64,000 nucleotides of DNA from Drosophila persimilis (lineage: Eukaryota > Arthropoda > Insecta > Diptera > Drosophilidae): NCBI RefSeq assembly GCF_003286085.1, contig NW_020825329.1:1550001-1614000 (forward strand). The letters are read 5' to 3'. The number at the start of each line of letters is the position of its first letter. Within the stretch, counting starts at the first letter, position 1. Shown in pieces: positions 59,765 through 64,000 of this stretch. The notes beneath the pieces were generated by a model that worked only from the letters and a program-made list of their open reading frames with translations, ran no database searches and had not been told where the DNA came from. The position numbers and the translations under genes are program-made.

Positions 59765-62700
59765 TTAAGTACCCACTGTTGGTTCCTGACGTATTTCTGA
59801 TTTCAGCTTAACAAATTCCTTGGCGACTTCATCATTATTACGTTGTGATAGAATCCGTAAAATTGTCCAACCCGTCTCGTCCATTTCTATGCGTCTCTGC
59901 AAAGGTAACCAACAGGCGACAGATCCCTAAAAAGAGTAATAGTTTGGATATTTAATACAATCATGTATTTATATATATATTATAACGCATTATGAAAACC
60001 TTTTCCGATATGTCTTTGAGCGGGATAACTGCCACGCCGACAAGTCGATCATCACGGGCAAAACAATAGTCCTTAACGCAAATATGCAACTCGAAAAAGT
60101 CCAGCTGTTCCTCATTACCAATAGCGCTAGTGTTATAGACAAAGTTACAAAATTGTTGATCAGCTGATTTAAAAGCGCTTACAAGCTAAATGATTCATTG
60201 TATTTAGGCGACCAGTTATTTGACTTTGACTTGGTTGCAAACTTCCTCTTCTTTTCCTGTAGATGCGGCCCAATCAAGTTGATCTCAACAAATGGTCGGA
60301 ACATTCCAGATGGTATTTGCCATTTCAGATCATTAGCAGCCACCACTACGCGAAGAAATACAAATATTTGTGTAAGAAGTGTTCAAATATAGAATCTTAC
60401 ATTTAGTTATTTACCTTTCACATTCACCTTGTGTTCACCTGTGCCTGGGTGGGAAAATAAGTCTATTTGTACTGAAATTTCGCCGACACTTTCCTCTGCA
60501 TTTTCAGGATCAACTACACAATAAAATGTCAGTTTAAATATATTTATGTAGTAAAGATTATTAACCGGTTACACAATGAAATCAGAATAATAAAAAATGT
60601 TATATATAAGAAATTGTGTATACTAGATTTTTAAACTTGCAAAGAAGATGTGATGCTTTCTTTTGGTGAAAAATTAGTTCTATCTCAGCAAAAAATCTCT
60701 TTTAAGTATCAAAAGTATCGGTAAAACCAAACAATGACTTACCTTCGTGAACTTGACTAGATATAAAGGTTTTGATAAGTGTGTCGGTCATTTGCGTATA
60801 CAAACTGAGTGCGTATCGTAGACTTTGAAGCTCTGAAGATTTCTCAAGAAACGTCTTTTTCAGTCCATTGCCACCGGCGTGGAAATATTGTTTTATAGTA
60901 TCTAAGGCAACATCGAGTACAGCACATTGTTTAGGCGATAAATTTTTTTCCACTTCCTTTGATATGTCCATGACACCGCTAAGCGCACTTTTAACATCCT
61001 GTTTTCCAGCCATATGAGACTTAAACAAACGACCCATATCTTCTATTTTTGCGTTGGATGCAAGGTTTTTTGCATTGTCAGTAAGATGCTTAAACATCAT
61101 CTAATTGGAAATGAGTTTAGAAGAGATTCATTAGAATGAACGGGATGCAATGCTTACAGTTTTATCAGTCATTGGTGGCAAAACAATAGTTTTTTCCAAT
61201 ATTCGCATTACGATTTTCCAGAGTTCTTTTAAAAGTCGTTTTAGTACCGTCTTTTCACAAGACTGCGCATAAAGTGTCAATGAACCATCAAGCAAGTCCA
61301 TAAGCGGCCTCAAAACGTCATCGGCCTCAACGGCGACAGCGTTACGCTGTGCGGCTTGGTTACCAGCTGTCAGATTTCCACAGCCTCCTTTAATAGACAG
61401 CAGCATGTCACCTAGTTCACGCACCGACTGAGTTATTCGAGGCTCCAAACTGAAGCAATTGGTAGAAATGTAGCAACAATACAGTATTAGAATGCTATAA
61501 CATACCTAATGGCAAACTGTGAGGCCAAATCGTCCAGTGCAGAATTAAGATTCTGTTGAAGCTCTTTTAGTATATTGGCTGCGTCCTCTTCCAGCTTATC
61601 CCCACCCATAGACTCAAACATTTTCTCCAACTGTACTCTTAATTGCTGTATGTTGTTCATAAGTATGCAGGCCTATTTATAGTGTAAAATTTTGAATATG
61701 GAGGAGAGGCAGACAAGAAAACAGCAGAATAAGGGCGAATCAAGAGTAAATTTATTAAAAATTCCGATCTAATGAGTTTCCTAACTCGAAGAAGCTCGTT
61801 AGGTCGTAAATTTTTAGTACTCACAATTCTTTCATCCCTCATATGCTCTGGAAACTCAATTTTCACAATATCTGCATAGGCTATTAGCACTTTTACGATT
61901 GTTTTAGCAAAACGCCTCATGTAACGTTTCCAAATTTCTGGATCAGGACACTCGAGCTTGCTAACAACATCGAAACATTGCGTCAATTGCGTGAAAACGT
62001 CGACTACCGAATTTGAAAACAAAGCGTGCTCGCTGCTCTTCGTAAACTGTACCATTAGGGCGCAATGAAAAAAGTGAGTGGTTTACGATTAATAAATTAA
62101 AAAAGGATAACATATATTTATATTTTATATTTTAGGGATAAGCCTGTTAAACCTTTGGCTTCGGCACGCCGAGGTTAATGTTTTAACCATATGAGTTAAG
62201 GATTAAAATGTAAAGAGATTGATACACGGACATGCATATAGCGTCCGTCAAAAGAAAAGTATGGGTACACACAAATAAATAATATGTACATGGGTAATTC
62301 AAGATTCCATGCCTAAGGTCATTTGCATTAAACATACATTTTAGTTCCAAAAGATTTAGTATACAAATTTGGTAAAATTATATTCAATCATGAACAGCTA
62401 CATACAACATTTGCATAGAACCCCATCTTCGAGTTGACTAGACGGCTTAGTTCGGACAGACATTTAACAGTGAAATAACAGTTGTTCGGTTCGAAATGGA
62501 CAGACGATGATGATAAAAAATATAAATAGCACAGTACAGTACAAGATCCTCCCGCCGGAGCAGAAGTAAATAAATAATATTTAATTTAATAACAAAAAGA
62601 AACTTTAAAAAGCATGCTTCTTATCTAACTTAGCCCTTGTATGCTTACCCCGTCCTTTTTATCCCGATTGAACGCCCCGTGAAGGTATTCCAATGAAACA

Positions 62701-64000
62701 TCATCGTTCTCATTTAACCACTGCATCACAAAAGGCTCGAACCATGCTGGATAGTCAGGTACGGCGCCTTTGTAGGGCGGAACCTCCTTGACATAGTTGC
62801 TATACAGCCATTTAACGCGAAAATGGAGATTCATGTACGCCGAAGACTTGCAGAGACGATGTTGTTCGTGCTCCTCCAATGCGTACTTCATGTCCACAGC
62901 AAAAAGATGCCACATTGACGATGCAGACAGCTAAAATCGTTCAAAAATATACATATTTTAATTTTGAAAGGACACTTACTTAATTTATTTGTATTATTAA
63001 TGTATGGATTTTGTATATATTTTATGAAAAAGTTTAAACTTATTATTATTGCGCTAGTACAATATAATTTAAAAATCTGTTGTGCGGAAGCCGTTATTCT
63101 TACTGATCAAGAATATACGTATGGTGGCGGAAACTCTATGAGTACCGGGTATAAAAAACAAAATTTAATAAGTAGGATTATTGGGTTGACATATAGCACA
63201 TGCACTGTTAATCTTACCTGTCCAATATTAAGTTCCTGGGGAAATTGATTTAGCACAGTGCCATAGCTGTTTTTGTCCTCATCGATGACCGATACAATAA
63301 GTGCAATTAGCTTGTGCCAGAAGTCTACGCTGTCCAGTTTTGGCTCATGGTCGTCTGGAGCACGCTTTGCTTCGTTTGGATCCACCTAAGATGGAAAGAA
63401 TGAATAGGTTCGGAAAAAACAACATAAATCGACTCTTACCTGGAACTCTCTGTTGTAAAGTTCGTAGCAGTTTTCAAACAGGAATTGATACGTGGATCTT
63501 AGACAAGCCTTCACACAATCTTTAACAACAGTACTCGCTCTCGGTGGGCTGGACAACTCTTGTACCTTGGTGATTATATTCGTAATTTGATATCAAATTC
63601 TAATTGAAACACATACCTTCATGCGGAAAAATGTTATGCTGGTCAGTAGATCGACAGTAGACTTAAGGTCCATTAACTTTTCAGGACTCGAGGCAGGAAA
63701 GTTATTTCTATACATCGACAGGTCAATTCTGAGAGAATTATGTAGTTGGTCCAACAATTTGACAAATTTCTCTTTCTGAAATGAGCGACACGAATATAAT
63801 TTGTCTACGATATGACCTTTTAATATATATGTACCCCAAAATTGCTAGCTGCAAACCGATCACTAGCAGAGACAGCAGAAGAAGCTGTGGTATGAGCGTA
63901 ATACGCATTGATGTTGGCCAACAGTGTGCTCATCACGGCGGGTACACCAGGGCAAAGATACTTCGCAGAAAGGCAATGAAAATGCGTCATTCCTTGATAG
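59765..64000 (-). CDS. unc-13: Unc-13/Munc13 synaptic priming factor, C-terminal part
   Basis: Thirteen exons, all in matching phase: 63835-64000 (partial, continues right), 63617-63775, 63440-63565, 63218-63385, 62649-62930, 61825-62046, 61506-61672, 61158-61449, 60743-61100, 60415-60513, 60183-60345, 60000-60126, 59765-59926. They give about 830 residues. The first exons are the MUN domain ([88 protein letters not shown]). From about 60513 comes the C2C domain ([45 protein letters not shown]) and then the tail [12 protein letters not shown]. Unc-13 opens syntaxin and primes vesicles at the presynaptic active zone. Introns are mostly 50-240 bases. C1 and C2B would lie to the right of the window. 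The Munc13 match is close throughout. Confidence 0.96.

Overview
The window reads as a Drosophila dot-chromosome (Muller F, chromosome 4) segment. Three genes can be named from their translations, and all three are fourth-chromosome genes in D. melanogaster: fd102C (a FoxQ2-type forkhead factor), Gyf/Gigyf (GYF-domain translational repressor) and unc-13 (synaptic-vesicle priming). Long repeat-rich spacers, short introns with GT..AG ends and many DINE-1/INE-1-like Helitron relics fit that chromosome. The DINE-like copies have their own consensus (ends in a GTATCGGGTATA motif), so the species is probably not D. melanogaster. An obscura-group fly is possible, but that is inference only.

Layout. 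1-5 kb: the 5' coding exons of an unrecognised Ser-rich protein on the minus strand, perhaps with two more exons to its left. 5-23 kb: gene-poor. It holds a 3.3 kb element bounded by long inverted repeats (8430-11752) that contain tandem ~36 bp units and, in each arm, a sequence fitting the conserved core of a hammerhead ribozyme. The element is interrupted by a DINE-like insertion and lies between two direct copies of an unidentified coding-like sequence. 22.4-22.8 kb: a GAGA-rich region followed by an Inr+DPE core promoter. 23.7-24.3 kb: a compact C2H2 zinc-finger ORF on the minus strand with a DRE upstream and an AATAAA signal downstream. 24.5-27.4 kb: more DINE-like copies, one a head-to-head chimera. 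28.1-29.9 kb: fd102C, with its whole CDS in one exon. 30-40.9 kb: spacer. 40.9-53.4 kb: Gyf, eight coding exons whose splice phases all agree; one intron holds a decayed I-clade LINE in antisense orientation. 53.4-58.7 kb: debris from hAT-like and jockey-like elements, other repeats and orphan ORFs. 59.8-64 kb: the last thirteen coding exons of unc-13 (MUN and C2C regions), running off the right edge.

All convincing host genes are on the minus strand. They do not form a pathway: Gyf acts in 4EHP/Me31B-dependent mRNA repression, unc-13 in vesicle priming and fd102C in transcription. Their adjacency is synteny, not an operon. No tRNA, rRNA or CRISPR was seen. The most unusual item is the inverted-repeat element with paired hammerhead-like motifs.
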